Below, in pieces: positions 42,891 through 51,834 of a stretch of 64,000 bases of DNA. This DNA is from Microtetraspora fusca (GTDB lineage: Bacteria; Actinomycetota; Actinomycetes; Streptosporangiales; Streptosporangiaceae). The notes below the pieces were generated by a model, which did not search any database, was not told the origin of the DNA, and saw only the letters and a list, made by a program, of their open reading frames with translations. The position numbers were made by a program, and so were the translations under genes. The stretch is taken from NCBI RefSeq assembly GCF_001570365.1, contig NZ_BBYK01000050.1, forward strand, positions 1-64,000, written 5' to 3'. Position 1 is the stretch's first letter. Each line of letters begins with the position of its first letter.

Positions 42891-43373
42891 ATGAGGTGGG
42901 CGCTGCGTCCCGCCGAACCGGCGGACGTCGAGGTGATCGCGGAGCTGCGGGCGGTGGTGCTGCGTCCCGACCTGGAACGGTTGGGCCGATTCGACGAGCA
43001 CCGCGTCCGGCAGCGGCTGCGGGACGCCTTCTCGCCGCGGTACACGTCGGTCATCGTGGCCGACGGCGCGTTCGCCGGGTGCGTGACCGTACGGCCGGCC
43101 GAGGGCGGGCGCCGGCTGGAGCACTTCTACCTCGACCCGGTCGTCCAGGGCCGGGGGCTCGGCTCCGCCGTTCTGCGAACGCTGCTGGATCGCACCGACG
43201 CCGAAGGCATGGCCGTCCGCCTGATCGTCCTGCGCGGCAGCGCCGCCCGGCGGCTGTACGAACGGCACGGATTCACCGTGGAACGTGAGGACCCCGTGGA
43301 CATCCTGATGGTGCGACAACCGGCCGCCCGCGCACGCCGGTCGTGGGAGGGTGGCACGCCAGGGGCCGAGTGA
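42891..43373 (+). CDS. GNAT-family N-acetyltransferase
   Basis: This 160-aa enzyme transfers an acetyl group from acetyl-CoA to an unknown amine. The acceptor-side N-terminus LRPAEPADVEVIAELRAVVL is typical, and the CoA-binding motif is QGRGLGSAVLRTLL. It ends with YERHGFTVEREDPVDILM. I use ATG 42891, which opens on the fold; a GTG at 42822 with a -10-like element directly before it would add 23 residues and could be a leaderless start. Confidence 0.85.
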   Translation: MRWALRPAEPADVEVIAELRAVVLRPDLERLGRFDEHRVRQRLRDAFSPRYTSVIVADGAFAGCVTVRPAEGGRRLEHFYLDPVVQGRGLGSAVLRTLLDRTDAEGMAVRLIVLRGSAARRLYERHGFTVEREDPVDILMVRQPAARARRSWEGGTPGAE

Positions 43374-43664
43374 GCCCACACCCCGGGCGGCTCCACCGGC
43401 CTTTCCACGCCTGAACCGGCTCTGACCCGGATTGATCGACGGACGGCCCGGCCGGACGCGGCAGGGCGTCAGCGAGCGGCGCGCAGGCGTTCGAGGTACG
43501 CCGGCGGCTCGGCCCACGTTCCTTGTCGCGGCAGTCCTTCTCGCGGGCCGGCGTCCGCCGCCCGGACCTCATGGCCCCAGCGCACGGCGAAAGAACGCGG
43601 AACTTCTCCCTCTCGTCCGGTGTCTAATCGCTCGTACTCGTGATCAGCCGGAGGGAGTGATCGC

Positions 43665-46600
43665 ATGGCGCCCGCATCCGCCCTGCTTCCGGGAGACCCT
43701 CCGCGGCTGGGGGACTACTGGCTGGCCGGACGTGTGGGCGCGGGCGGGCAGGGCGTCGTCTACGAGGCCTACGACCCCGAAGGCGTCCGTGTCGCCGTCA
43801 AGGTCCTCCACGGCGACGCGGCGAGCGACCCCGACCTGCGCGCCCGGTTCGGCAAGGAGGCCACCGCGGCGCGCCGGGTCGCCTCCTTCTGCACGGCCCG
43901 CGTCCTCGCCGTCGACCTCGACGGGCCCAAGCCGTACATCGTCAGCGAGTACGTCGAGGGGCCGAGCCTGCGCAGGGCGATCGTGGAGGGCCGCCGGTTC
44001 GGCGGCGACGACCTGCACCGCCTGTCGACGGCGGTGGCGACCGCGCTGGCGGCCATCCACGACGCCGGCGTCATCCACCGGGACCTCAAGCCGGACAACG
44101 TGCTCCTCGGGCCGGACGGCCCGCGGGTGATCGACTTCGGGGTCGCCAGGACGCTGGAGATGTCGCTCACCGCGAGCGGGCTCGTCACGGGTACGCCCAC
44201 CTACATGGCGCCGGAGGTCTTCATGGGCCGGCGCGCGGGAGCCCCGGCGGACGTGTTCTCGTGGGGCGCGATCGTCCTGTACGCCGCGAGCGGCGACGAC
44301 CCCTTCCGCGCGGAGAGCCTGGGGGCGGTCATGCACCGCGTGCTGGCGACCGACCCCGATCTCGGCGTGCTGCCCGGCTCCCTGCGCCCGCTCGTCGAGG
44401 CCGCCCTCAGCAAGGACCCGCTCGCGCGGCCCACCGCACGAGAGCTCCTCCTCGGTCTGCTCACCGGCGCCGGCGACAGCTCCGCCGACCTCCTCAGGGC
44501 GGGCAGCGCCGAGGCGGGACTGCTGGGCCTCGACCTCGCCCCCGATCCCGGTCTGTCGACGCTCGCCGAGGACGCGTACGGGTTCCTCAGCGAGACCGAG
44601 CGCAACCTCGTGCCCGACGTCTTCCTCCGGATGGTGCGCGCGGCCGAGGGCGGAGAGATCACGCTCCGGCCGGTCCCCCGTGCCGAGCTGTTCGACGGCA
44701 GACCCGCCGACGAAGTGGCGGCACTCCAGCGGATCCTCGACGTCTTCGCCTATCTGGTCGCGCTCCGGGGCGACGAGATCGCGCTCGCCCGTCCCGGGTT
44801 GCTGCGCGCCTGGCCCCGCCTGCGGGCGTGGGTGGACGACGAGCGTGACGGCCTCGCCGTTCACGAGATGATCCGGGCGGCGGCCCGGCAATGGGACGGC
44901 CACGGGCGACGCGACGGCGACGTCCTGCAGGGCGGCCGGCTGGAGACCGCCGTGCGCTGGGCCGCGACCGGCCGCCGCCACCTCAGGCTCGGCCCGCTGG
45001 AGCGTGACTTCCTCGACGCCTGCGACGCGGCCACCCGCCGCCGGCTCCGCCGCCGGAGGCTGCTGACCGCCGTCCTCGCCGTGCTGCTCGTCGTCTCGGT
45101 CGCGGCCGGCGCGACGGCCGTACGGCAGAGCGGCGTCGTCGCGGAGCAGCGCGACCAGGCCCTTGCCGGCCAGGCCGCCGCCGAGGCCGACCGCGTCCGT
45201 ACGGAGGACCCCGTGCGGGCCATGCTGCTCAGCGTCGCCTCCTGGCGGCTCGCCCGGACCCCGCAGACGCGGGGCGCACTGCAGAACTCCTGGGCACAGC
45301 GTGAGCGCGCCGTCTTCACCGATCCCGTCGGCGACTCCGTACGGATGATCACCGCCGATGGGCGCAGGCTCTTCAGCGTGACCCCGCGGGGTGTCCGGAT
45401 CTACGACCTCAGGAGCGGCAAACCGGTCGGCGGATGGGACGGCCTCAGCTTTCGGAACGGGGACACGCTGCTGGACGCCGGGCTCAGCGCGAGCGGCAGG
45501 ATCCTCGCCGTGGCGTCCGGCCGAGTGGACGGCCCGCCGACCGAAGTCCGTGCGTGGGACACGACGACCGGCAGGCCGACCGGCAAGGTGTTCAAGCTTG
45601 AGCCCGCGGTGCCGTTCAACGGCGTGGAGACCGGTGCCGATGACCGCTATCTGCAGGTCCACCAGGGCGACGGCACCGCCCTGTGGGACATCCGCACCGG
45701 CGCGACCTACGCGTCGCGATCCGGGGTCAGCGACGCGTCCTTCAGCCCATCGGGCAACCTGGTGGCGTTCGCGGACCTTCTCGGCAGCTTCCACCTGTGG
45801 CGCCTGCCGGGCGGCCACCCGGTGCGCCGATGGCACGAGAAGGACGCCTGCACGGGGACCGCCTACTCCATCGCGATCAGCCCGGACGGCCACACCCTGG
45901 CCTGCTTCGCGAAGTCGGGCCTCTCCCTGATCGACCTCAGGACCGGACGGCTCCTCCCGGCCCAGCCGGGTCCGGTCGGCGGCCGGGTCCTCTTCAGCCC
46001 GGACGGGCGGCTCCTTGTGGCCCGGGAGGACAACGACTTCCGGCTCATCGAGATCGCGACGGGAAACACGTTGCTGACGTACCGGGCGGAGGCGCAGGGA
46101 TTCGGCTTCGACGGCACGGCCCTGCGCTACCTGGCGGACGACACGGTCGTGACGCTCGACATCTCCGACCTCCTCGCCCGGAGGCGGCTGCCGGGGGTCA
46201 CGCCCGATGTCGCGCTGTACAGTCCCGACGGCCGGCTCCTGGTGATCCACGAAGCCGACGCCCGTGACCTGGTGCTGTGGGACGCCGCGCGGCTGCGCCG
46301 CTCCGGCCCGCCGATACGGCTGCTGGAAGCGGACGCGCCGATGCTGTCGCTCGCGTTCAGCGGCGACGGGCGCCACCTCGCCTTCGTGGACGGCCTCGGC
46401 GCCGATGTCATCCGGGTGTGGGACATCGAGCGGCACGTCCAGACGGACCGTATCGCCCTTTCCGGGAACTGGTATGCGAGGAGCCTGGCCGTGAACGCCG
46501 ACGGAAGTCTCCTCGTCGTCATAGCCGCCGACCCCGAAACGGAGGGGATGCAGGAGCAGCACGAGCGGCTGCTCGTGCGGGACATGCGGCAGGACCGCTG

Positions 46601-47222
46601 GATCAAGACGATCGACCTGCGGCGCGAGATGGAGGCTGTCTTCCGCCCTGGAAGCACCATGGTCGCGCCGTTCGACTCCACGGTCAACCGCCTCATCGAT
46701 CTGTCAACCGGCCAGCCGTTCGGGCCGGCGACAACCTCCGGGAGCATCGGCATCCGTGCGGTCCGCATCGACCAGGCGGCGTTCAGCCCGGACGGCCGGA
46801 TCCTCGCGATCGGCGACTCCTCCGGCCGCCTGACCTTCTGGGATCTGACCACGGGCCGCAGACGCGGCCCGGTTTTCAGTGCCGCCACCGCCCCCGCCGA
46901 CAGAGTGCTGTTCTCGCCGGTCGGCGATGCGGCCGCCACCGTCAGCACGGATGGGGCCGTCCAGCTGTGGGACGCCGCGACGCCCGCCAAGCTCGGGAGG
47001 TCGATGCCCGGCACAGGCGCCGACATGGTGGCCGCCGCCGCCTTCGCCTCCGGCGGCCGGGTCCTGCGCGTCCTGGACGAAAACGGGGAGCTGCGGGAGA
47101 TCGCCGTCGATCCGGACGACCTCGTCGCCGCCGTCTGCGCCCGTGCCGGGCGCAGCCTCACCAAGGCCGAATGGGCCCGTGACCTCCCCGGCGCGTCGTA
47201 TCGGGACGTCTGCGCCCCCTGA
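43665..47222 (+). CDS. Ser/Thr protein kinase with nSTAND1-like linker, TM helix and WD40 repeats
   Basis: This is a 1185-aa receptor-like kinase. The kinase domain (residues 16-265) is complete: Lys46, HRDLKPDN with Asp140, DFG at 157-159 and the GTPTYMAPE segment. Residues 295-455 resemble the C-terminal part of nSTAND1 proteins (LLRAWPRLRAWVDDERDGL, then GGRLETAVRWA and LGPLERDFLDAC) although no P-loop NTPase is present. A membrane helix lies at about 466-484, and the remainder forms many WD40-type blades (repeated FSPDGR and LWD). The start has GGAGGGAG upstream. The kinase part should be cytosolic and the propeller outside. The ligand is unknown. Confidence 0.92.
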   Translation: MAPASALLPGDPPRLGDYWLAGRVGAGGQGVVYEAYDPEGVRVAVKVLHGDAASDPDLRARFGKEATAARRVASFCTARVLAVDLDGPKPYIVSEYVEGPSLRRAIVEGRRFGGDDLHRLSTAVATALAAIHDAGVIHRDLKPDNVLLGPDGPRVIDFGVARTLEMSLTASGLVTGTPTYMAPEVFMGRRAGAPADVFSWGAIVLYAASGDDPFRAESLGAVMHRVLATDPDLGVLPGSLRPLVEAALSKDPLARPTARELLLGLLTGAGDSSADLLRAGSAEAGLLGLDLAPDPGLSTLAEDAYGFLSETERNLVPDVFLRMVRAAEGGEITLRPVPRAELFDGRPADEVAALQRILDVFAYLVALRGDEIALARPGLLRAWPRLRAWVDDERDGLAVHEMIRAAARQWDGHGRRDGDVLQGGRLETAVRWAATGRRHLRLGPLERDFLDACDAATRRRLRRRRLLTAVLAVLLVVSVAAGATAVRQSGVVAEQRDQALAGQAAAEADRVRTEDPVRAMLLSVASWRLARTPQTRGALQNSWAQRERAVFTDPVGDSVRMITADGRRLFSVTPRGVRIYDLRSGKPVGGWDGLSFRNGDTLLDAGLSASGRILAVASGRVDGPPTEVRAWDTTTGRPTGKVFKLEPAVPFNGVETGADDRYLQVHQGDGTALWDIRTGATYASRSGVSDASFSPSGNLVAFADLLGSFHLWRLPGGHPVRRWHEKDACTGTAYSIAISPDGHTLACFAKSGLSLIDLRTGRLLPAQPGPVGGRVLFSPDGRLLVAREDNDFRLIEIATGNTLLTYRAEAQGFGFDGTALRYLADDTVVTLDISDLLARRRLPGVTPDVALYSPDGRLLVIHEADARDLVLWDAARLRRSGPPIRLLEADAPMLSLAFSGDGRHLAFVDGLGADVIRVWDIERHVQTDRIALSGNWYARSLAVNADGSLLVVIAADPETEGMQEQHERLLVRDMRQDRWIKTIDLRREMEAVFRPGSTMVAPFDSTVNRLIDLSTGQPFGPATTSGSIGIRAVRIDQAAFSPDGRILAIGDSSGRLTFWDLTTGRRRGPVFSAATAPADRVLFSPVGDAAATVSTDGAVQLWDAATPAKLGRSMPGTGADMVAAAAFASGGRVLRVLDENGELREIAVDPDDLVAAVCARAGRSLTKAEWARDLPGASYRDVCAP

Positions 47223-47627
47223 CCGCGGGCCCCGTAGCCCTGGCGGCGTCCACCTCGCGCCCGCGCCGCCTCAGGCCGAGTAGGCCCGTCGGATGCCGAG
47301 GACCGGAGCGATCGCCCCCTTGCGCCCTCGCCGTTCCCGGGGCACTATTGCGGTGAGCCTGTAGTAGTCACTACATGAGGAGAGTAATGAATGTAGGCGA
47401 CACGTCAGAGCTTTCATCGGGCGCCGGGATGGCCTCCTTGGTCGGGTCCGTGGGGGCGCCGGCGATCCCCGTCCGCGGGGATGGCGACGACCGGCGTCCC
47501 ACCCCTCGGCGCGGTCGCGCATCGGCCGCCGGCCGCGATCTGGAGGAACGCCCTGAAGTGCGACGTCGGCCCGCCACCGGCCGACGCCGCGGCGTCGGCC
47601 CTCGTGGTCATCGGCATGATCCTGCCG
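47223..47627 (+). other. Region with RpiR operator and a possible decayed gene
   Basis: The region has an operator (47360-47375), then GAGGAGA and ATG 47387, which opens a frame beginning MNVGDTSELSSGAGMASLVG that soon turns Arg-rich. A second frame from 47481 to 47726 encodes a hydrophobic segment (ASALVVIGMILPSGPFGAG, then LAVPGGLLVTVFFAV). The two may be parts of one broken membrane-protein gene under RpiR control. The second frame overlaps the 3' end of the RpiR gene on the opposite strand. I cannot confirm a gene. Confidence 0.3.
47360..47375. promoter_or_regulatory. RpiR-type operator, distal copy
   Basis: TGTAGT-AGTC-ACTACA is a perfect 6-bp inverted repeat. Its reverse complement matches 13 of 16 bases of the site at 48629-48644 beside the RpiR gene. 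A ribosome-binding site and ATG (47387) follow on the + strand. Confidence 0.6.
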
Positions 47628-48608
47628 TCAGGTCCGTTCGGTGCGGGGACCCTCGCCGTGCCCGGGGGGCTCCTCGTCACCGTGTTCTTCGCCGTCGGCC
47701 GCACCGACGTCGGGGCCGAGGGATGACCAGCCCGCACGCTCCTGGCGGCCGAGCAGCGCACGGAGCCGCTCCAGCTCCGCGAAGCAGCGCTCGCCGCGCC
47801 GCCGCGACCGGGACGCGACCGACAGCGCCAGGGCGTCCGCCACGAGCAGCGACGTCGTGTAGGAGCTGACCATGCTGCTGCGCACGACCGGCGCGCTGAG
47901 CACCACCTGCACCTGGGGGCCGAGGACCCGGCCCAGAGAGTCGGTGATCAGGATCACCGGGGCGCCGACCCTGGCGGCCTGCTGGAGCACCACCTCGGTC
48001 TCCCGCCGGATGCTGTCGTAGGCGAACATCACCACGACGTGGTGCCTGGTCATGTTCAGCAGGTCGTCGGCGAGCCGGAAACCCGTGGCGGTGGCGCCGT
48101 GCGCCGGAACGCCGACGCGGAGCAGCCGCAGCGCAAGGTAGTCGGCGACGAAGCCGAGCGGGCCGATGCCGAAGACGAGCACCGACGAGGCCCGGTCCAG
48201 GAGCTGGACGGCACCCCCGAACTGCGCGGGCGACAGCGTGCGCCGCGCGTCCTCGAGCAGGGTCGCGTGCAGGTCCAGGGTGTGCGCGAGCACGGTCTCC
48301 GGGTCGGCTCCGGCCCAGTCCAGGCTGCGCTGCAGCCGGCGGACGGGATTCAGCCGGTCGTCGATCGCCTGCTTGACCTCGTCGCGCAGTTCGTCGAGCC
48401 CGCTGTAGCCGAGCCGCTTGACGGTGCGGATCACCGTGGCGTCGCTGGTCCTGGTGAGCCGGCCGAGCTCCGCGGAGGAGAGGAAGACCGTGGTTTCGGG
48501 ATTCTCCAGAAGGAAGTCGACGACGCGCTGAGCCGCGGGGCTCAGCTCTCCGCGCCGCGCCTGCACGCGTTCCAGCAGGGCGTTCACCGGTATCGCTGTA
48601 GTAGACAC
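47628..48608 (-). CDS. RpiR-family regulator (HTH + SIS domain)
   Basis: This 326-aa regulator has the N-terminal RpiR helix-turn-helix (LSSAELGRLTRTSDATVIRT, then KRLGYSGLDELRDEV) and a SIS domain from about residue 125 (VLVFGIGPLGFVADYLALRL, then DSIRRETEVVLQQA) that binds phosphosugars or other phosphorylated ligands. The family usually ends after ELERLRALLG; here about 45 further charged residues follow, which suggests that the original 3' end was altered. It is divergent from the C45 hydrolase operon and shares operator-like sites with that promoter and with 47360-47375. Confidence 0.9.
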   Translation of the reverse strand: MSTTAIPVNALLERVQARRGELSPAAQRVVDFLLENPETTVFLSSAELGRLTRTSDATVIRTVKRLGYSGLDELRDEVKQAIDDRLNPVRRLQRSLDWAGADPETVLAHTLDLHATLLEDARRTLSPAQFGGAVQLLDRASSVLVFGIGPLGFVADYLALRLLRVGVPAHGATATGFRLADDLLNMTRHHVVVMFAYDSIRRETEVVLQQAARVGAPVILITDSLGRVLGPQVQVVLSAPVVRSSMVSSYTTSLLVADALALSVASRSRRRGERCFAELERLRALLGRQERAGWSSLGPDVGAADGEEHGDEEPPGHGEGPRTERT

Positions 48609-48628
48609 ATCACACCCTTGACCGTCTT

Positions 48629-48644
48629 TGTAGTGACCTCTACC
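48629..48644. promoter_or_regulatory. RpiR-type operator in the divergent promoter
   Basis: TGTAGTGACCTCTACC lies 34 bases before the C45 hydrolase start and 20 bases upstream of the RpiR start. It matches the reverse complement of 47360-47375 at 13 of 16 bases. Confidence 0.65.
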
Positions 48645-48678
48645 TTACCCGTACACCAGCCGATGCGAAGGAGACATC

Positions 48679-49776
48679 ATGGCTGTTGATCTCGTCCAAA
48701 TCTCCGGAACCCCTCGTGAACGCGGCCGCCAGTACGGCGAGGCCGCCCGCGACAAGATCGACAAAGCCGTCGAATGGTACGCGCACAGCTTCGCGCGGAA
48801 AGCGGACCTGCCGTGGGCCTCCGTCACCGAGCAGACACAGGGCTGGGTGCCGCTCATCGAGGCGTACCACCCCGAGATCCTCGACGAGGTGCGCGGGATC
48901 GCCGAAGGGGCCAACCGCACCTTCCACGAGATCCTCGCCCTGAACGGGCGCGGGGAGCTGCACAACGGAAATCCTTTCGCCGCCTCCGATGAGGAGTGCT
49001 CGTCCTTCGCCGTGCTCGCGGAGGCGTCCGGCGACGGGCGCGTCTACTGCGGGCAGAACTGGGACTGGCAGTGCGCGACCGCCGAGACGGTCATGATGCT
49101 GCGCATCGAGCAGCCGGGCAAGCCGACGATCATGATGCAGGTCGAGGCCGGCCAGGTGGGCCGGCAGGGAGCCAACTCGGCGGGCATCGGCCTGAACGCC
49201 AACGGACTCGGTCCCCGCTTCGGCACCGGACTCGGCGTCCCCGGCCCGTTCGTCCGCCGCAAGGCGCTCGACTCCTGGAACATGCACGACGCGCTCGACG
49301 CCGTCTTCCACGTACGCCAGGGGTTCTCCACGAACATCCTCCTCACGCACCGCGACGGCTTCGCCATCGACATCGAGACCACCCCCGGCCGCCATCACTG
49401 GATGTATCCCGACGACGGGGTCCTGGTCCACGGCAACCACTTCGAGGCGTTCGTGCCCGAGCAGATCAACGACTCCTACAAGCCCTTCGCCGTCGACTCC
49501 CTCTACCGGGTGCAGCGCATCCGGCAGGGGCTGCGCGCGGTGCGAGACGCCACGGAGCCGGCCAAGGTCAGGGCGGTCATCCGCGACACGATGTCCGACC
49601 ACTTCGGCTGGCCGGATTCGGTATGCAATCATCCAAACCCGAACAAGCCGGACACCGACCGCTACCAGACCGTCGCCTCCAGCCTTGTCGACCTCACCAC
49701 CGGCGACTACTGGCTGACCTCCGGCAACCCCTGCGAGAACGGCTACGACCTGATCCCCGTCAACCTCTACTCCTGA
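48679..49776 (+). CDS. C45-type autoprocessing acyltransferase/hydrolase (AAT-like)
   Basis: This 365-aa Ntn-hydrolase belongs to the acyl-CoA:6-aminopenicillanate acyltransferase-like C45 family. Such proteins cleave themselves before a catalytic Cys, here Cys107 in DEECSSFAV. Other family features are YCGQNWDWQ, HRDGFAIDIETTPG and VHGNHF. Members act on amide bonds of beta-lactams, choloylglycine-type or acylated peptides. It leads an operon with a FecBCDE-type importer, 34 bases before the lipoprotein gene. Its substrate may be the imported ligand. The regulator next door is of RpiR type. Confidence 0.88.
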   Translation: MAVDLVQISGTPRERGRQYGEAARDKIDKAVEWYAHSFARKADLPWASVTEQTQGWVPLIEAYHPEILDEVRGIAEGANRTFHEILALNGRGELHNGNPFAASDEECSSFAVLAEASGDGRVYCGQNWDWQCATAETVMMLRIEQPGKPTIMMQVEAGQVGRQGANSAGIGLNANGLGPRFGTGLGVPGPFVRRKALDSWNMHDALDAVFHVRQGFSTNILLTHRDGFAIDIETTPGRHHWMYPDDGVLVHGNHFEAFVPEQINDSYKPFAVDSLYRVQRIRQGLRAVRDATEPAKVRAVIRDTMSDHFGWPDSVCNHPNPNKPDTDRYQTVASSLVDLTTGDYWLTSGNPCENGYDLIPVNLYS

Positions 49777-49810
49777 ACTCTCGGCGTACCGAAGAGGAGT
49801 GCCCCTCACC

Positions 49811-50815
49811 ATGAAGTTCTCCATCCTGAGGCCGGCGGCCATCGCGCTGCTCCTCGTCACCTCGCTGGCGGCGTGCGGGGGCACCGCCGGCTCCACGGGC
49901 TCCCAGGGGGCCGCCGGCCTCTCGGGCGGCACGGGAGGCGGCGCCGGGGGCGACGCCGGTCAGTGCGGCAAGACAGACAGGACCATCACGCACGCGCTGG
50001 GCACGACGACCGTCAAGGGCGATCCGTCCCACGTCGTCGTGACCGAGTTCTCCTTCGCCGACGGGGCCAGCCTGCTGGGCGTGCGCCCGGTCGGCGTGGC
50101 GGACGACAGCGACAGGAACCGCATCATCGAGCCGATCAGGGAGCGTCTGGGCGACTACACCTCCGTCGGGCTGCGCAAGTCGCCCAGCCTGCCGGTGATC
50201 GCCTCGCTCAGGCCCGACCTCATCGTCATCGACGCCAAGCGGAACGCCGACATCTATCCGCAGCTCTCGGCGATGGCCCCGACGATCGCGCTGACCAGCC
50301 AGGAGGGCGACCTGGCCGCGAACATCGCGGCGATGCGCGCGCTCGGCCAGGCGCTCAACCGGTGCGCCGAGATGGAGAAGGCCGTGACGGGCCTCCAGGA
50401 CAAGCTCGCCTCGATCAGGACGAGGATCGACGGGCTGCCCGCCAAGCCGAAGGCCCTGTTCGCCGTAGCCGCGGACAAGACGTTCACCGCGCACAACGGC
50501 GCGGCGTTCGTGCCCAGCGTGCTGTCGGCGATCGGCCTGGAGCCCGCGCTCCCGGCCGACCAGGCGCAGCCGCAGGCGGACATGGGGCTGGAGACCCTCG
50601 TCGCGACCGCCCCCGAGGCGATGTTCATCGCGAACTACACCCCCCAGAACCCGATCACCGCGTGGCGGGCCAACAAGCTCTTCGCGGGGATACCGGCGGT
50701 GGCGTCCAACCGGCTGTTCTCCGTCGACCCGGACGTGTGGGCCCGCAACCGGGGGGTGACCGCGGCCGAGATGGTCGCCGAGCAGGCGGCCGACTTCCTC
50801 CTGAGCGCGAAATGA
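49811..50815 (+). CDS. Siderophore-type ABC receptor lipoprotein (FecB-like)
   Basis: This 334-aa lipoprotein has a signal (FSILRPAAIALLLVTSLAAC, lipidated Cys22), a Gly/Ser linker, and the class III binding fold with VVVTEFSFADGASLLGVRPV and a later RPDLIVIDAKRN. It captures a metal chelate, probably a ferric siderophore or citrate-like complex, outside the cell. ATG 49811 is the start; a GTG at 49799 is too close to the GAGGAG to be used. It overlaps the permease gene by 4 bases (ATGA). Confidence 0.9.
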   Translation: MKFSILRPAAIALLLVTSLAACGGTAGSTGSQGAAGLSGGTGGGAGGDAGQCGKTDRTITHALGTTTVKGDPSHVVVTEFSFADGASLLGVRPVGVADDSDRNRIIEPIRERLGDYTSVGLRKSPSLPVIASLRPDLIVIDAKRNADIYPQLSAMAPTIALTSQEGDLAANIAAMRALGQALNRCAEMEKAVTGLQDKLASIRTRIDGLPAKPKALFAVAADKTFTAHNGAAFVPSVLSAIGLEPALPADQAQPQADMGLETLVATAPEAMFIANYTPQNPITAWRANKLFAGIPAVASNRLFSVDPDVWARNRGVTAAEMVAEQAADFLLSAK

Positions 50816-51834
50816 CGGCGACCGTCCGGCGACGGCACCCGGCGCGGCCGTGGCTCACGGCCGCGGCGGGCGGCCTCGCTCTCGTCGTCGCGGCCGCCGT
50901 CTGGCATCTCACGCTGGGGGCCGTACATGTCCCGGCCGGTGAGGTGATCAGCGCGCTGACGGGCCACGCGTCCACACCCGGCGAGATGATCGTGGCCGAC
51001 ATCCGGCTGCCCCGCGTGCTCGTCGCCCTCGCCGTCGGGGCGGCGCTGGCGGCGGCGGGCGTGGTCATGCAGGGCGTCACCGGCAACCCGCTGGCGGCTC
51101 CCGACCTGCTCGGCGTCACCGCGGGCGCGAGCTTCGCCGTGGTGCTGGCGCTCACCGTGGTGCCGCGGCTCGCCGAGGTGTCCACCGTGGCGCTCGCGCT
51201 GTGCGGCGCCGCGGCGGCCGGCTGCGCCGTACTCGCCCTCGCCGGACGGAGCAAGGGCTCCGGGCTGCGTGAGAACCGCCTGATCCTCGGCGGTGTGACC
51301 GTCTCGGCTCTGCTGCTCTCCCTCACCCAGGGTCTGATCATCTTTCACGAGAACAACGCGGAGAGCGTGGTCTACTGGCTGGTCGGCGGGGTCAACCTCA
51401 GCCAGTGGCGCGAGGCGTGGACCATCCTGCCCGTCGCCCTGGCCGGGATCGCGGGCTGCCTCGCCATGGCGGGCCGGCTCAACGTCCTCGCCCTCGGTGA
51501 GGAGATGGCCCGCTCGCTCGGCCAGCGGGTCGCGCTCGTACGGCTCTGCGGGGCCGCGCTGGTGATCCTGATCACCGGTGCCTGCGTCGCGGTGGCCGGG
51601 CCGATCGGCTTCGTCGGCCTGGTGGTCCCCCACATGGCGCGGCGGCTGGTCGGATCCGACCACGTCCGGCTTCTGCCGGTGTCGGCGCTCTTCGGCGGCG
51701 CCCTGCTGGTGCTCGCCGACGCGGTCAGCCACTTCGTCAACCCGCCCAACGAGGTGCCCGCGGGCGTCGTCACCGCGCTGCTCGGCGCGCCGTACTTCGT
51801 CTGGCTGGCCCGGCGAGACAGGAAATCCGCATGA
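50812..51834 (+). CDS. FecCD-family importer permease, first subunit
   Basis: This 340-aa membrane protein has about 10 helices and the FecCD hallmarks IRLPRVLVALAVGAALAAAG, VMQGVTGNPLAAPDLLG and GFVGLVVPHMARRLVG, the last touching the ATPase. It pairs with the next gene product as a heterodimer. Both ends overlap neighbours by ATGA, so the receptor and the two permeases are translated in step. Confidence 0.94.
   Translation: MTATVRRRHPARPWLTAAAGGLALVVAAAVWHLTLGAVHVPAGEVISALTGHASTPGEMIVADIRLPRVLVALAVGAALAAAGVVMQGVTGNPLAAPDLLGVTAGASFAVVLALTVVPRLAEVSTVALALCGAAAAGCAVLALAGRSKGSGLRENRLILGGVTVSALLLSLTQGLIIFHENNAESVVYWLVGGVNLSQWREAWTILPVALAGIAGCLAMAGRLNVLALGEEMARSLGQRVALVRLCGAALVILITGACVAVAGPIGFVGLVVPHMARRLVGSDHVRLLPVSALFGGALLVLADAVSHFVNPPNEVPAGVVTALLGAPYFVWLARRDRKSA

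Noticed and set aside
43644-46562. A 972-codon minus-strand open frame across the kinase-WD40 gene
   Set aside because: It is antisense to a protein with intact kinase motifs and has no recognisable domain; such long shadows are normal in GC-rich DNA.
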